The notes under the pieces: generated by a model | What the model was told of the DNA's origin: nothing | What the model saw: only the letters and a program-made list of their open reading frames with translations | Database searches by the model: none | Translations under genes and position numbers: made by a program | Part shown: one piece after another, positions 8,393 to 17,763 of the stretch | Layout: every line of letters begins with the position of its first letter | Position numbering within the stretch: the stretch's first letter is position 1 | Source: PALSA-600 sp963842335 | GTDB lineage: Bacteria > Actinomycetota > Thermoleophilia > Gaiellales > Gaiellaceae | Length of the DNA stretch: 64,000 nt | NCBI GenBank assembly: GCA_963842335.1 | Contig: CAWJGF010000024.1 | Location: 62,001 to 126,000, forward strand | Reading direction: 5' to 3'

Positions 8393-9590
8393 GAGCCTCC
8401 GCTCGCAGCCCGATCAACTCGAGGAGCCGGCGCGCCCGGTGCCGGTAGGTGTGCTCGTCGAGCACCCGCTCGCGGGCACGCCGCCCGAGCTCTTCCGCCT
8501 GAGCGGGATCGGCGAGCAAGTCGCGGTACGCGTCGGTCGCCGCTTGCGCGTCGTCGACGAGCAAGAGCTCCGACCCGGGCTCGAACCAGCGCTCGATCCC
8601 GTTGTACGGATTCGCGACGATCGCCGCACCGGCCGAGGCAAGCTCGAACGGGCGGCACGACGACGACGCGTAGACGGTTGCGTGGGAGCGGCGCGTGATG
8701 CACAGGTTGACGCGCGCGCTCGAAATGGCGCGGCCGAAGACATTGAACGGGACGTCGCCGATCAGCCGCGCCGTGCCGGTGTCCGCCTGGAAGTCCCGTC
8801 CGCCCAGCGCAAAGTCCACGTCGGGGAGCGCGCGCGACGGCTCGCCCACCATCGCCTCGACCCATTCGCGGCGGAACTTGTCGCCATAGCCGTAGAAGAA
8901 GACGTCCATCGACTTCTCGACCGCCTGCGGCGCGAAGAACTCGGGGTCCGCACCCCAGAAGATCGCCTCGGCGCGTCGCGCGCCCAGCTCCCGCAGGCGC
9001 TCGAGACCGCCCTCGGAGTTGGAGACGAGCAGGTCGTACTCGGACGGATCCGCGTCGTGGTACCAGTTGAAGCCCGTGTCCATCCCGCCGAACTCGGGCA
9101 GGCTCATCGGGACGTCCCCGTCGTAGAAGACGATCGGGATGCCGTACCGCCCGCGCAGGTACGCCGGAATGCCACGGAGATGGGCCATCGGCACGGTGAA
9201 GACGACGATCGCATCCGGGCGCTCCTGCTCGACCAGCCGGTCGAGGTGCTTCTTCCACCGCGGCGTCACCCAGCGCCAGACGGCCTCGCGCGTCATGCGC
9301 TCGCCGAAGCCGTCCTCGGGATTGTCCTCGGCACGGCGCAGGAGCGTGTCGCCCTTCACACGTGCGACGGCGTCGCGGACACGGGCGAACGACTCACCCT
9401 CGAGGTAGGTCGGGTTCGGCGCTGTTCGCCACCAGGGCGACTCGATCGGCCGGCCGCGGTAGGGGGTGACGACGAGGTCGGCACCTTCCTCGTAGAGGCC
9501 CTTCCAGAGCTGCCACCACGCCGGGGTGCAGCCGTACCGAAAGTCGAGATCGACCGCGGAGGCGACGGCAAGGATCCGGGGCGAACGCAT
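8382..9590 (-). CDS. CgeB-like glycosyltransferase
   Basis: 402 residues, GT-B type. Features are the N-terminal RILAVASAVD strand, the VFYDGDVPMSLPEF loop with an acidic cluster, and the SNSEGG/AIFWGADPEFF segment seen in CgeB-type proteins. The C-terminal half (SSCRPFELASAGAAIVANPY) is the donor-binding region. It probably transfers a sugar or methyl-sugar during glycan assembly; the acceptor is unknown. It is the first gene of the reverse-strand trio with the GT2 and DUF2304 genes. The 76 nt upstream of ATG 9590 contain no recognisable promoter. Confidence 0.75.
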   Translation of the reverse strand: MRSPRILAVASAVDLDFRYGCTPAWWQLWKGLYEEGADLVVTPYRGRPIESPWWRTAPNPTYLEGESFARVRDAVARVKGDTLLRRAEDNPEDGFGERMTREAVWRWVTPRWKKHLDRLVEQERPDAIVVFTVPMAHLRGIPAYLRGRYGIPIVFYDGDVPMSLPEFGGMDTGFNWYHDADPSEYDLLVSNSEGGLERLRELGARRAEAIFWGADPEFFAPQAVEKSMDVFFYGYGDKFRREWVEAMVGEPSRALPDVDFALGGRDFQADTGTARLIGDVPFNVFGRAISSARVNLCITRRSHATVYASSSCRPFELASAGAAIVANPYNGIERWFEPGSELLLVDDAQAATDAYRDLLADPAQAEELGRRARERVLDEHTYRHRARRLLELIGLRAEAHVG

Positions 9591-9676
9591 CCCACCAGTG
9601 TCTCAGAGCCGGATTACGGCGCTGTAAGGCTCGTGGGGATCCATTCCGGCCACCCGCGGGCCGACATCACGGTGGC

Positions 9677-10757
9677 CTAGCGCACGTGGACGTAGATGAC
9701 TTCGATGGCGTTGTTGCCGTAGCCGAGCCTGTTCCAAACGGGAACTTCTGGTTGGACGTTTCCGGCGGCATCGGTGGCGCGTGCGCGGAGACTCTTGCGC
9801 CCCGGTTCAGTGGGCTCCCATTCGAACGACCAGTTCTGCCACTGGTACGGACCCTTCGGCGTTTCGAGGTGCGCCGGCAGCCACTCTGAGTCGCCGGTGA
9901 GGCTGACGTCGACATTCGTGACCGGCCCGGTGCCCGACCACGCCTTTCCGCGGACGACGTGCTTCGCGCGCCGTCGATCGTGGTTGCCCGGCGCGGGACA
10001 GTGATGCGCGCGCGTGGCCGCATGACGGTCACGCGCTCGGGCGGCCGATCGGCCCACTGATACATGTAGTGCCCGGTTTCGAACTCCCCGATGAATGGCT
10101 GGGTGAGCACCTCGATGTGCTTCAGCCATTTGACCGAGGCGACGCCGTACCAATGCGGCACGATCAACCGCACCGGCGCGCCGTGATCGGGGTTGAGCGG
10201 CTCGCCGTTCATCTCGTAGGCGATCAGGATCTCCGCGGCCGGATCGGCAGCGTGGACGAGGGCCAATGACCGCTCGAACGAGAGGTCGGAGGCATCGATG
10301 TCCTTCAGCACCGGGTCCAGGATGTATGACCCGTGATCGACGCCGCCGAAAAGCACCTCGACTCCGGTGTCGAGTGGCTTGGCTCGTTCGATCACCTCGT
10401 GTAGCAGCGCGCCCTTCCAGGACGCTGTTGAGACGGCGTAGTCGCCCCAGGGCTCACCGGCCGGCAGCGGTCGCATCGCAAGCTGCCCGTTTCCGGCGCA
10501 CTCGAGAGTCACGACTCGCTCAATCGACCGCATCGCTTTCAACTCCTCGAGGCTGAGAGAAAAGGGGTCTTCGACGCCCCACCGATCTCGATCCGACCGT
10601 CGTGTTCGGGGACGGGGAAGTTGCTGCGGACGTAGTGCAGTTCGGTCGGTGTGATGTCGGTCTCGAGCGCCTCGGGCGGTGCTTCGGCGTTGAATGGCTG
10701 ACCATGGATCATCGTCAGTGCCGAACGTTCGCGTTTCAGATCATCTGCAAAGTCACG
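9677..10757 (-). pseudogene. molybdopterin-dependent (sulfite-oxidase-like) oxidoreductase, frameshifted
   Basis: Pieces in different frames assemble into one sulfite-oxidase-family protein. The N-terminal part contains MIHGQPFNAE and LHYVRSNFPVPEHDG, then a one-base deletion near 10578. The centre has RVVTLECAGNG and the conserved Cys of the Mo site, followed by VEVLFGGVDHGSY and NPDHGAPVRLIVP. A further shift near 9985-10005 leads to the dimerisation domain (VRGKAWSGTGPVTNVDVS). It ends at TAG 9677. The start is approximate, near a GAGGAGA element and a GTG around 10757. It would oxidise a small substrate using Mo-pterin. The indels look like sequencing errors because all domains are otherwise conserved. 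Confidence 0.75.
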
Positions 10758-10789
10758 TCGGTCTCCTCGGATGGACGGTTGTCCGGTGG

Positions 10790-11570
10790 CTAGTAGTCAG
10801 GGTCTTGGAAGATCGGGTCTCGGTCGTCGTTGAACGCGCCGATGCTCTCGATCCGGTCGGGGTGCACCGCCGAGCGCCAATGGGCTTCCATCATGATCGC
10901 GATTGCCTGTTCGGTCGGCTGGCCTTGGCCCAGCCGGACAGCACGTTTCACCGCCTGCACGGCGGTCGGGGAGTTGCTCGCGATCTTCCCGGCGATCCGG
11001 CGAGCTGCATCATGAGCTCGGTTTGCGGGTGAACCTCGTTGACCATGCCGAGACGGAGAGCCTCCTGCGCGTGATCGGATCGCCGGTCAGCAACATCTGC
11101 ATCGCCTTGCCGGGCGGGAGCACGCGAGGCAGGAAAACCGGTGAGCCGCCTCCCGCGACAGGCCGATCATTGCCTCAGGCTGGCCGAACGTCGCGTTATC
11201 GGACGCGATGATGAAGTCGGTGCTCTGCGCGATCTCGGATCCACCGCCGTACGCGATTCCATTGACGGCCGCGAAGATTGGCGTTCTCAGCCGCAACGTG
11301 TAGAGCGTTCGATCGAAATCCTGCCGCTGCCGAAGCCAGTCCTCCTTGGTCATGCTCTTGCGTTGCCGGAGGTCGCTGCCGACCGAGAAGGCGCGATTCC
11401 CGGAGCCGGTGATGATGACGACCGCACCGCTGGTCGCACCGCGATCGTCTCCAGGACTTCAGTGAGGCGAGCGCCCATCTCGTCGTGATGCGTTGTCTGC
11501 GTGGGGGCGGTTCAGGGTGATCACGGCGATCGCGCGTCGCCGAGATAATCCGTCAGTACGGGGTCACCGG
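10790..11570 (-). pseudogene. enoyl-CoA hydratase/isomerase (crotonase) family, frameshifted
   Basis: Fragments in three frames make up one crotonase. Near the start VLTDYLGDAR and ITLNRP can be read. The middle piece (11087-11353) carries FAAVNGIAYGGGSEIA, the oxyanion-hole segment, and ATFGQPEAMIGL. The C-terminus reads QEALRLGMVNEVHP and then IASNSPTAVQAVKRAV to a TAG at 10790. At least three indels interrupt it. The family binds acyl-CoA thioesters; substrate here is unknown. The 5' end overlaps the C-terminus of the DyP-type gene and is approximate. Confidence 0.72.
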
Positions 11571-12880
11571 GCTCGTCCCCTTCCGAAGGGGGCCGAAGTC
11601 GAGAGCTTTCCAGCGATCGGTAGATGTCGAGCCTGAGGCCACGGCGTCTCTAGGTGTCGGGCTCTGCGAGCAGCGCAGGCCTCGCAGGCCGGGGGCAAAG
11701 CAATACTCGCCGCCTCGCGTGACGACGAACGGCGGCACGTCGCAACTGCGCTGATCGGCCGCGTGGAACCGTGAACACACGAGCCGTGGGTCGGCCAACG
11801 AGCGGATCGGCTTCCTGCGGGGCGCCGATGAAGATCGTGTTCAGCCACTGGGTCTTGACGAACTCGAACTGGCGCTTGATGTGGGAGCGGCAAAGACGAA
11901 GATGATGCCGCGGTCTGGCGTCGTCTCGAGCACACGTCGGGAAGTGGGGCTATAGCTCGTGCCGTGGATCATGCGATGCAGTGCACGTTGACGCTGCCTT
12001 CGCATCAAGCGCATCTCGCGGATTCGCGGCGAGCATGCGCACGGCGGGCACTTGAATCCCCGCGGATCATCGCCGTAGAGAGAAGGCGTTGTTGAACGTC
12101 ATCCGCGCCGAGTCCAGGCTCGTCCTCGTCGGGAGTGACCGCGAGCGGGCGCCGCTCTGCCAGCGCGACGATCTTCGCCCGAGCAAAGCTCCTCGTCACG
12201 CGTAGCGGCCGATCGCGAAGGTATTGGCGGTATGCCGCAACGCGGGTGTGAAGCTTGCGGAACACAGGTACGTCCCGTTCGTCGAGCACGGACGGCGTCG
12301 GCATCGACGGCACGATGCGTCTCGTCCTGATAAGAGGATGAACTCGCCGCCTTGATCGGCGCTCCATCGGATTTGAGGGCGGATCTAGTGCCTTCGATCG
12401 CCGGCTGGCCGATCCCGTCCTTGAAGCCGAACGAGGTTCGCGTCGGCAGCTGATAGTAGTTTGGCGCAGATCAGCTCAACACGGGCAACTGCTCCTGCGC
12501 TCGCGGGCACGTTCGGCGAGCGCTTCGAGTCGCTGAGGATCGGGCGAGAGGACTGCCAGCGCGACATGGACGCGGGCGTTCCAAGTGGCGATTCCAGTGC
12601 TAGGCGCCTCTCACCACGTCGCGAGTTCCGCGCACGTGCGGCATGCCTGGTGTACCGGGTGTAGCTATTAGCGATTTGGGGTACGCGAGCGCTTCAGTTG
12701 TTGTAGGTGAACGCGCTGTGACCACGCTGGGTGTTGTATTTGTGCGAGCGCTAGATGGATGAGTGGTTGCAGTGTCTGTACCAACTCGCGCTGCTTGACG
12801 ATGTCGATGAAGCAGCAGGTAGGTGCGATATAGGGAGCGGTCGCGCGTGTAGAGCTCGCTGTATGTCGTTAGTTTAGCTT
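11553..12880 (-). pseudogene. DyP-type peroxidase, heavily frameshifted
   Basis: Recognised by piecing frames together. Near 12.8 kb there is a RTYLLLH and FIDIVKQRELVQTLQ stretch, then WNARVHVALAVLSPD. Around 12.4 kb GFKDGIGQPAIEGT includes the GxxDG motif of DyP peroxidases. Near 12.05 kb YGDDPRGFKC and then ANPRDAL follow. The C-terminus reads PPFVVTRGGEYCFAPG to a stop at 11553. This is the usual order for the family, which uses haem and peroxide to oxidise bulky substrates. Indels are far denser than in its neighbours; the 5' limit is approximate because the sequence becomes unreadable beyond 12.88 kb. Confidence 0.7.
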
Positions 12881-13950
12881 ATTGCTGTGCTGTTGTTCAC
12901 GTGACCTCGTCAGTGTTGCTGTTTGCGTGTGTGTTTTGTTTTTGTGCGCATGTTGTGTAGTTGTTGTTGTTGTGCCTCGATGCTGTTCTACTTTCTCGCT
13001 GATGTGCCTTTTGTTGTTGTTTATACACGTGTATATGTGTCTTCACGTGTTGTTCAGCGCTGTCTACTACTGTGTTTGTGTCTGTCCTCCTCAGTGCTGC
13101 TTGATTTTGAGTTATGACTTGCTTGTTGGTTTGTTTGTTTTATGTAGATTAGGTAATCGTTGAGAGACAAGCTCGATCAGTGTTTGTTGATGCTATTCAC
13201 AAACTCAGTCGTTCTTGCTGTTGAGTTTGTCTCAGTAACGCAGATTCGCGTTCAGACGCGCTCGGTAAGCTCTGATGTAAGCTGTCTGCGAGATGTAAGC
13301 TGTTCTCTATGTTGTATATGTCGCGTATCTTGAGATAGCGTTTTATTTGTTTGTATTGTTTGGGTGTGAGTAGTAGGTTTTTCACTTCTGGCCGTGACAC
13401 GCTCGATGCGAACGCTGACTTTGCCACGTGTCAATGTCTCTGACACGACTCTCACGAGATCGATGCGCTAGAGTAGATTGTGCAGTTGATCTCTAGAATG
13501 ATGCTCAGTATGTTTTTGCTATGATATAGATACTGTATATCAATGAACGCTAACTGCTCTGTGTCTATCGTCTTCAACGCTGCTATTTGTGTTTATGATT
13601 TATTTATCTTATTGCACTTTTTTGAATTTATGTATTGTGTATTAGTGTCTTCTATTGATTACAAATGATTATTTTCTATTCATATTAGTATTTTTACACG
13701 ACACTTTTTTGCTACATTTTTTTGTCTCTTATAACACGTTATTTATCACCATCTCTTCTATGTTTTTTAACTTCAAATGTTTACTCGTCTATTTTTTCAC
13801 AATTCTACTTATTGAATTATTTATTTTTATATTTATTTTGTCAAATGCGCCTTCAGTCATTTCGAATTCAATTTTTTTTTCATTATCACTATTTTTCTCT
13901 ACACTCTCTATTTTTTTTTAAATTGTATATATCTATGATGTCTGCTATTG
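12881..13950. other. T-rich, non-coding anomalous block
   Basis: About 1.07 kb with a composition unlike the rest of the window. The + strand is very rich in T, first as GT-rich runs (repeated gttg and tgttt words) and then as T/A-rich runs with many 5-9 base T tracts. A and G are scarce. Open frames here encode only low-complexity Cys/Val/Phe strings with no recognisable domain on either strand. It lies between two broken genes whose damage increases toward it. I see no gene, repeat unit, tRNA or mobile-element end. The simplest reading is low-quality consensus sequence. Confidence 0.6.
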
Positions 13951-14039
13951 TTTCTGCTAACGCGCGCGTCTCAGATATGTGTCATATTATCGCGCCTCCT
14001 CGATGTAAAAAAGGCTATTCCGCCGCCTCGTCTATCAGC

Positions 14040-14564
14040 GTCTCCATCACCGGCTGCTCGATTGCGTCTGCAGCGCCCGGATCGTATCACCTGCTGTAAC
14101 GCTCGTTACACGCTGCGCCTTGCGATTCTCTTTCACTGTGCCGCCATATTTCCGCGCGTACGCGGCAGCGGTACATATGCGCTCTAGGACGAATTTCTTG
14201 TACCGCTTCTACGCAGGAAGGCCGTCATAGCCTTCGACGTGCGAGAAAGATCGCATTGAATATATTCGAGCGTCGGCCCAGACGATGAAGAAGTCGTCCA
14301 TGTAAGCGTCCCACGGAACTGTCGAATCTCGTGACAAACAGTCAGCCGGGTGTCGTCGTCGAACAGAACGAACCTCGCCTCGTGTATCGTCTCGATCGCT
14401 ATGTTGTATTCCCCCGGCCGATATCCAATATGATCCTGCATATCCTCCAGTGCTTGGCGCATCTCCGCACCCTCCCCGTCCTTCACCCGGAAGAACAGAC
14501 TGAACTCGGTTGTCGGGCCAACAGAGACACCCGGCAGCGCACCTTCAATCGTTGGTTCTGACAT
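14040..14564 (-). pseudogene. uncharacterised protein encoded with DyP peroxidase, 3' part frameshifted
   Basis: The first ~70 codons are clean: PTIEGALPGVSVGPTTEFSL, then AIETIHEARFVLFDDDTRL. After about 14350 the frame slips several times, but homologous-looking text continues in other frames (PWDAYMDDFF, HVEGYDGLPA, TAAAYARKYGGTVKE, RKAQRV) to about 14040. I recall similar proteins beside DyP-type peroxidases, but no function is established. ATG 14564 is preferred over GTG 14567 because a GAAGGAGAG Shine-Dalgarno lies 5 nt before it. One frame stops at 14184, giving a misleading 127-residue product. Confidence 0.65.
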
Positions 14565-14569
14565 CACGC

Positions 14570-14578
14570 TCTCCTTCA
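14570..14578 (-). promoter_or_regulatory. Shine-Dalgarno GAAGGAGAG
   Basis: Strong ribosome-binding site on the reverse strand, 5 nt before ATG 14564. It decides that start over the adjacent GTG and is one of few clear SD sites in the window. Confidence 0.65.
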
Positions 14579-14593
14579 GAACAAGAGAAAAGA

Positions 14594-14601
14594 ATTTTAT
14601 A
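14594..14601 (-). promoter_or_regulatory. candidate -10 (TATAAAAT) upstream of the redox operon
   Basis: TATAAAAT on the reverse strand in a locally A/T-rich gap, about 30 nt before ATG 14564, leaving room for the SD. No convincing -35 is seen; a run of eight G lies at 14618-14625 on the + strand. Confidence 0.35.
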
Positions 14602-14643
14602 GATAGGTATACGCATAGGGGGGGGATTCACCCTGATCGAACG

Positions 14644-15207
14644 ATGGCGCCCGATCGCGCGAGTAACTACGTTGCTCGCGTGAGGTATGTCTTCGCCGCG
14701 CTCGCGGGGCTGGCGGTGGCCGTTGCCGTCACCTCCTGCGGCGACGGAAACCATGCAGCCGTCTCGACGGCGATCTCATCACTCGCGAACCGAACGACGG
14801 CCAACGGGACGACTACGGTCGAAACCACGACCGCGGCCGAAACGGTCACGCTGCCACCGACGACCGCCACCACGACGCGGGTGCCGACAACCGTGCCCGT
14901 GACCGTCACCGCGCCACCGACGATCGTGACGACGACGAACGTCGAGACGGCGACCACAGTCGTGACCACCACCGCCACGACCACCGCCGTTGCGCCGGCG
15001 GCGCCCGCAACCACCACGACCGGCGGTCTCAGTCCCGCCGCGGCCGCGGCTGCAGGCGCGGCGGCAGCGTCGAAGAACGCGGAGACCACGAGCAGCGAGA
15101 CACCCTGGGGCTGGATCGCCTTTGGGGTCCTCGCGGTGGCGGTGGTGATCGGCGCGGTTGTCTGGTGGATCCGTCGCCGGCGGAAGCCCCTATCTCCTAA
15201 CCCGTAA
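14644..15207 (+). CDS. Thr/Val-rich surface protein with lipobox and C-terminal membrane anchor
   Basis: 187 residues. The N-terminus has a basic start, a hydrophobic stretch (VFAALAGLAVAVAV) and TSCG, which could be a lipobox with the Cys as lipidation site. The centre is a long Thr/Val/Pro-rich repeat-like region, probably an extended and possibly O-glycosylated stalk. Near the C-terminus there is one membrane helix (WIAFGVLAVAVVIGAVVWWI) followed by RRRRKP, as in stop-transfer anchors. No enzyme domain is visible. It stands alone between the redox operon and the SulP/PPK2 block. Function is unknown. Confidence 0.72.
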   Translation: MAPDRASNYVARVRYVFAALAGLAVAVAVTSCGDGNHAAVSTAISSLANRTTANGTTTVETTTAAETVTLPPTTATTTRVPTTVPVTVTAPPTIVTTTNVETATTVVTTTATTTAVAPAAPATTTTGGLSPAAAAAAGAAAASKNAETTSSETPWGWIAFGVLAVAVVIGAVVWWIRRRRKPLSPNP

Positions 15208-15218
15208 GGCTCACTCGT

Positions 15219-16925
15219 TCAGGCCGCGGGCGTGGAGAGCTGCGCCTGGATCGCACGGTCGACGTTTCCGTGGATGCTGCCTACGCCGAGGATTGCCGTC
15301 ATCCCGTCGGCGTCCAGGACGGAGCGAACCTGTGGCTTGACTCGCACCAGGTGAAGCGCGATTCCGTCTGCCCGGGCAACCTCGTAGAGCTCGGCGAGCT
15401 TCGCCACTCCCTGAGAGTCGATGAAATCGACGCCTTCGAGGTCGAGGACGAGCGCGTTGAGCGGCGGGTCACTGTCGCGGATGACGGCACGGACGCGATC
15501 GTCGAGCGCCTCGGCGGTGGCGAAGAACAGTCCGCTGTCGAGGCGCAGCACTGCGATGCCCGGGAACGTCTCGTCGCCGGGATTCTCGTCGAGCTCGCGG
15601 AACGCCTGGGTGCCCGGCTCCCGCCCGAGCAGCGGCATCCTCGGCGAGGTCGCGACGTAGATCAGCCAGAAGAGGGAGAGCGCGATCCCGATCGTGACGC
15701 CCGCAAGAACTCCGGCGGAGAGCACGCCGAGAATCGCAGCGACGGCGATCCAGAAGTCGACCCTCGCAACCCGGCGCAGCCGTCCGAGCTCCGTGAGGTC
15801 GATCATCCCGAAGATGACGGCGTCGATGATCACGGCGGCCAGGACGGCTTTCGGGAGGGCCGAGAAGAGGGGCGCAAGGACGATCAGCGTCAGCAGCACG
15901 AGGCCGCCGGTGATCAGCGAGGCGACGGGGGTCCTCGCCCCGGCGGACTCGTTCAGGGAGCTCGCGGAGAGACTCGTCGAGACCGGCATGCCCTGAAAGA
16001 CCCCGGCGCCGGCGTTCGCCACTCCCTGAGCCACGGATTCCTGGTTCACGTCGATGCGGTACTTGTGCCGCAGCGCGAACGCTCTCGCGTCGCCGGCCGT
16101 CTGGGAGAAGCCGATCAGCAGCAGGGCGACGGAGGCGATGCCGATCGTCGACAGATGGGCTCTCACGAGGCTCCAGTCGGGCAACGCCGGGCTTGGCAGC
16201 CCGCGGGGAACGTGCCCGACGAGCGCCACACCGTGGGCTCCGAGGTCGAAGAGCCCGGATGCGACCAGGCCGCCGACCACCAGCACGAGCGCGCCTGGAA
16301 CCGCCGGTGCTGTGAACCGCAGCCCGAGAATCACGCCGAGCGAGGCGAGCCCCACCACGAGCGTCGTCCAGTGGATCTCACCCAGGCCTTGGATCCAGGT
16401 CCAGAGCTCCCGCCACGCGCTGTCGCCGCTCGACGACGTTCCCGTCAGCTTCGACAGCTCGCCGACGGTCACATCGACGGCGGCGCCGGCGAGAAACCCT
16501 GTGATCACCGCCTTCGACAGAAAACGCGCGATCCACCCGAGCCGAAAGAGCGCGACGAGCAGGAACAGGCCGCCCGTGACCAGCGTGATCGCCGCCACCA
16601 GCTGGGCTGCGTCCTGACCCCCGAGCCTCGTCGCCAGAACGGCGCCTCCGGCCACTGCGGCAAGCGACGAGCTCGGCCCGGTTGAGATCTGGCGGGAGGT
16701 ACAGAAGAGCGCGTAGAGGATCGCGCCGGCCGCCGCCGCGTACAGCCCATTCTCCAGGGGCACGCCCGCGATGCCCGCGTAACCCAGGTTCTTCGGCACG
16801 ACGAGCGCCGTCACCGCGATCCCGGCCAGCAAATCGCCGCGAAGCCAGCTGCGGTCGTACCGCGGCAGCCACTCCGCGATGGGCAGCACCCGTCGGAGCC
16901 CGCGGCTCGGCTGGTCGTCGCTCAT
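15219..16925 (-). CDS. SulP family anion transporter with STAS domain
   Basis: 568 residues. About 12 membrane segments occupy residues 25-430, with the SulP signature region (PKNLGYAGIAGVPLENGLYA) in the first helices. The C-terminal ~120 residues form a STAS domain (ALVLDLEGVDFIDSQGVAKL), which lies in the cytoplasm and usually regulates transport. The substrate could be sulfate, bicarbonate or another anion; sequence alone does not tell. ATG 16925 lies 4 nt after the PPK2 stop. It is the last gene of a reverse-strand unit that begins with another SulP. Confidence 0.9.
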   Translation of the reverse strand: MSDDQPSRGLRRVLPIAEWLPRYDRSWLRGDLLAGIAVTALVVPKNLGYAGIAGVPLENGLYAAAAGAILYALFCTSRQISTGPSSSLAAVAGGAVLATRLGGQDAAQLVAAITLVTGGLFLLVALFRLGWIARFLSKAVITGFLAGAAVDVTVGELSKLTGTSSSGDSAWRELWTWIQGLGEIHWTTLVVGLASLGVILGLRFTAPAVPGALVLVVGGLVASGLFDLGAHGVALVGHVPRGLPSPALPDWSLVRAHLSTIGIASVALLLIGFSQTAGDARAFALRHKYRIDVNQESVAQGVANAGAGVFQGMPVSTSLSASSLNESAGARTPVASLITGGLVLLTLIVLAPLFSALPKAVLAAVIIDAVIFGMIDLTELGRLRRVARVDFWIAVAAILGVLSAGVLAGVTIGIALSLFWLIYVATSPRMPLLGREPGTQAFRELDENPGDETFPGIAVLRLDSGLFFATAEALDDRVRAVIRDSDPPLNALVLDLEGVDFIDSQGVAKLAELYEVARADGIALHLVRVKPQVRSVLDADGMTAILGVGSIHGNVDRAIQAQLSTPAA

Positions 16926-16929
16926 GAGC

Positions 16930-17763
16930 TCAGAACGGTGTCGGGATGCGGCGCACGGGCTGTTCGAGCTCGCGGTAGCTGCCCGCCTTCTGGCGCTTCG
17001 GGAGTTCGAAGTCCCTCGGGGCGAGCGGTTCGTACGGGATCTGGCTGAGGAGGTGGCTGATGATGTTCAGCCTCCCCCGCTTCTTGTCGTTGTTGTCCGC
17101 GACGTACCAGGGGGCCCAGCTCGTGTCGGTTGCGAGGAGCATCTCGTCCCGGGCACGTGAGTAGTCGAACCAACGGCTGTACGACTTCAGGTCCATGTCG
17201 GAGAGCTTCCAGATCTTGCGCGGGTCATCGATGCGGCTCTCGAGACGACGAGTCTGCTCATCCGGGTCGACCTCCAGCCAGTACTTGAGCAGGATCATCC
17301 CGGAGTCGACCATCGCACGCTCGACCTCCGGCACCTGCGCCAGGAACGTCTCGGTCTGTTCCTTCGTGCAGAAGCCCATTACCCGTTCGACGCCGGCGCG
17401 GTTGTACCAGCTGCGGTCGAAGATCACGACCTCTCCGGCGGCGGGAAAGTGCTGGATGTAGCGCTGGATGTACATCTGCGACTTCTCGCGGTTGGTGGGT
17501 GCGGGCAGTGCGACGACCCGGAACACGCGCGGGCTGACCCGCTCGGTGATCCGCTTGATCGTGCCGCCCTTCCCGGCCGTGTCGCGTCCCTCGAAGGCGA
17601 TGCAGATCCTGGCACCCGAGGCCTTGACCCACTCCTGCATCGCGACGAGCTCTCCGTGCAACCGCCTCATCTCGCGCTCGTACTCTTTGCGCTTCATCTT
17701 GACCGGCTCGCCCTCGGCAGCCTCGGAGCCTTCGTGCTTCTGCCCATGCGCTTTCTTGCTCAC
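16930..17763 (-). CDS. ppk2: polyphosphate kinase 2
   Basis: 277 residues, a single-domain PPK2. The Walker A-like motif GRDTAGKGG lies at residues 59-67 and the Walker B/lid signature DRSWYNRAG at 116-124; WKLSDMDLKSY and WAPWYVADNNDKKRGRLN follow as expected. The enzyme transfers phosphate between polyphosphate and nucleoside di- or monophosphates, and could make ATP or GTP from polyphosphate. GTG 17763 overlaps the stop of the P-type ATPase gene (GTGA), so the two are probably co-translated. The pairing suggests polyphosphate supplies or buffers nucleotide for the ATPase; this is an inference. Confidence 0.93.
   Translation of the reverse strand: MSKKAHGQKHEGSEAAEGEPVKMKRKEYEREMRRLHGELVAMQEWVKASGARICIAFEGRDTAGKGGTIKRITERVSPRVFRVVALPAPTNREKSQMYIQRYIQHFPAAGEVVIFDRSWYNRAGVERVMGFCTKEQTETFLAQVPEVERAMVDSGMILLKYWLEVDPDEQTRRLESRIDDPRKIWKLSDMDLKSYSRWFDYSRARDEMLLATDTSWAPWYVADNNDKKRGRLNIISHLLSQIPYEPLAPRDFELPKRQKAGSYRELEQPVRRIPTPF

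Noticed and set aside
12882..13163. Cys/Val-rich open frame in the T-rich block
   Set aside because: Low-complexity translation of GT-rich sequence, with no domain or ribosome site.
13655..13921. Phe/Leu/Ser-rich open frame in the T-rich block
   Set aside because: A product of T tracts rather than a membrane protein; no start context and no conserved motif.
12660..14180. Mobile element or phage island as the cause of the AT-rich block
   Set aside because: No transposase, integrase, terminal inverted repeat, target duplication or tRNA was found, and the edges are gradual.
14618..14625. Run of eight G as a phase-variation tract
   Set aside because: It is intergenic and outside any recognised promoter spacing; no sign that it switches a frame.
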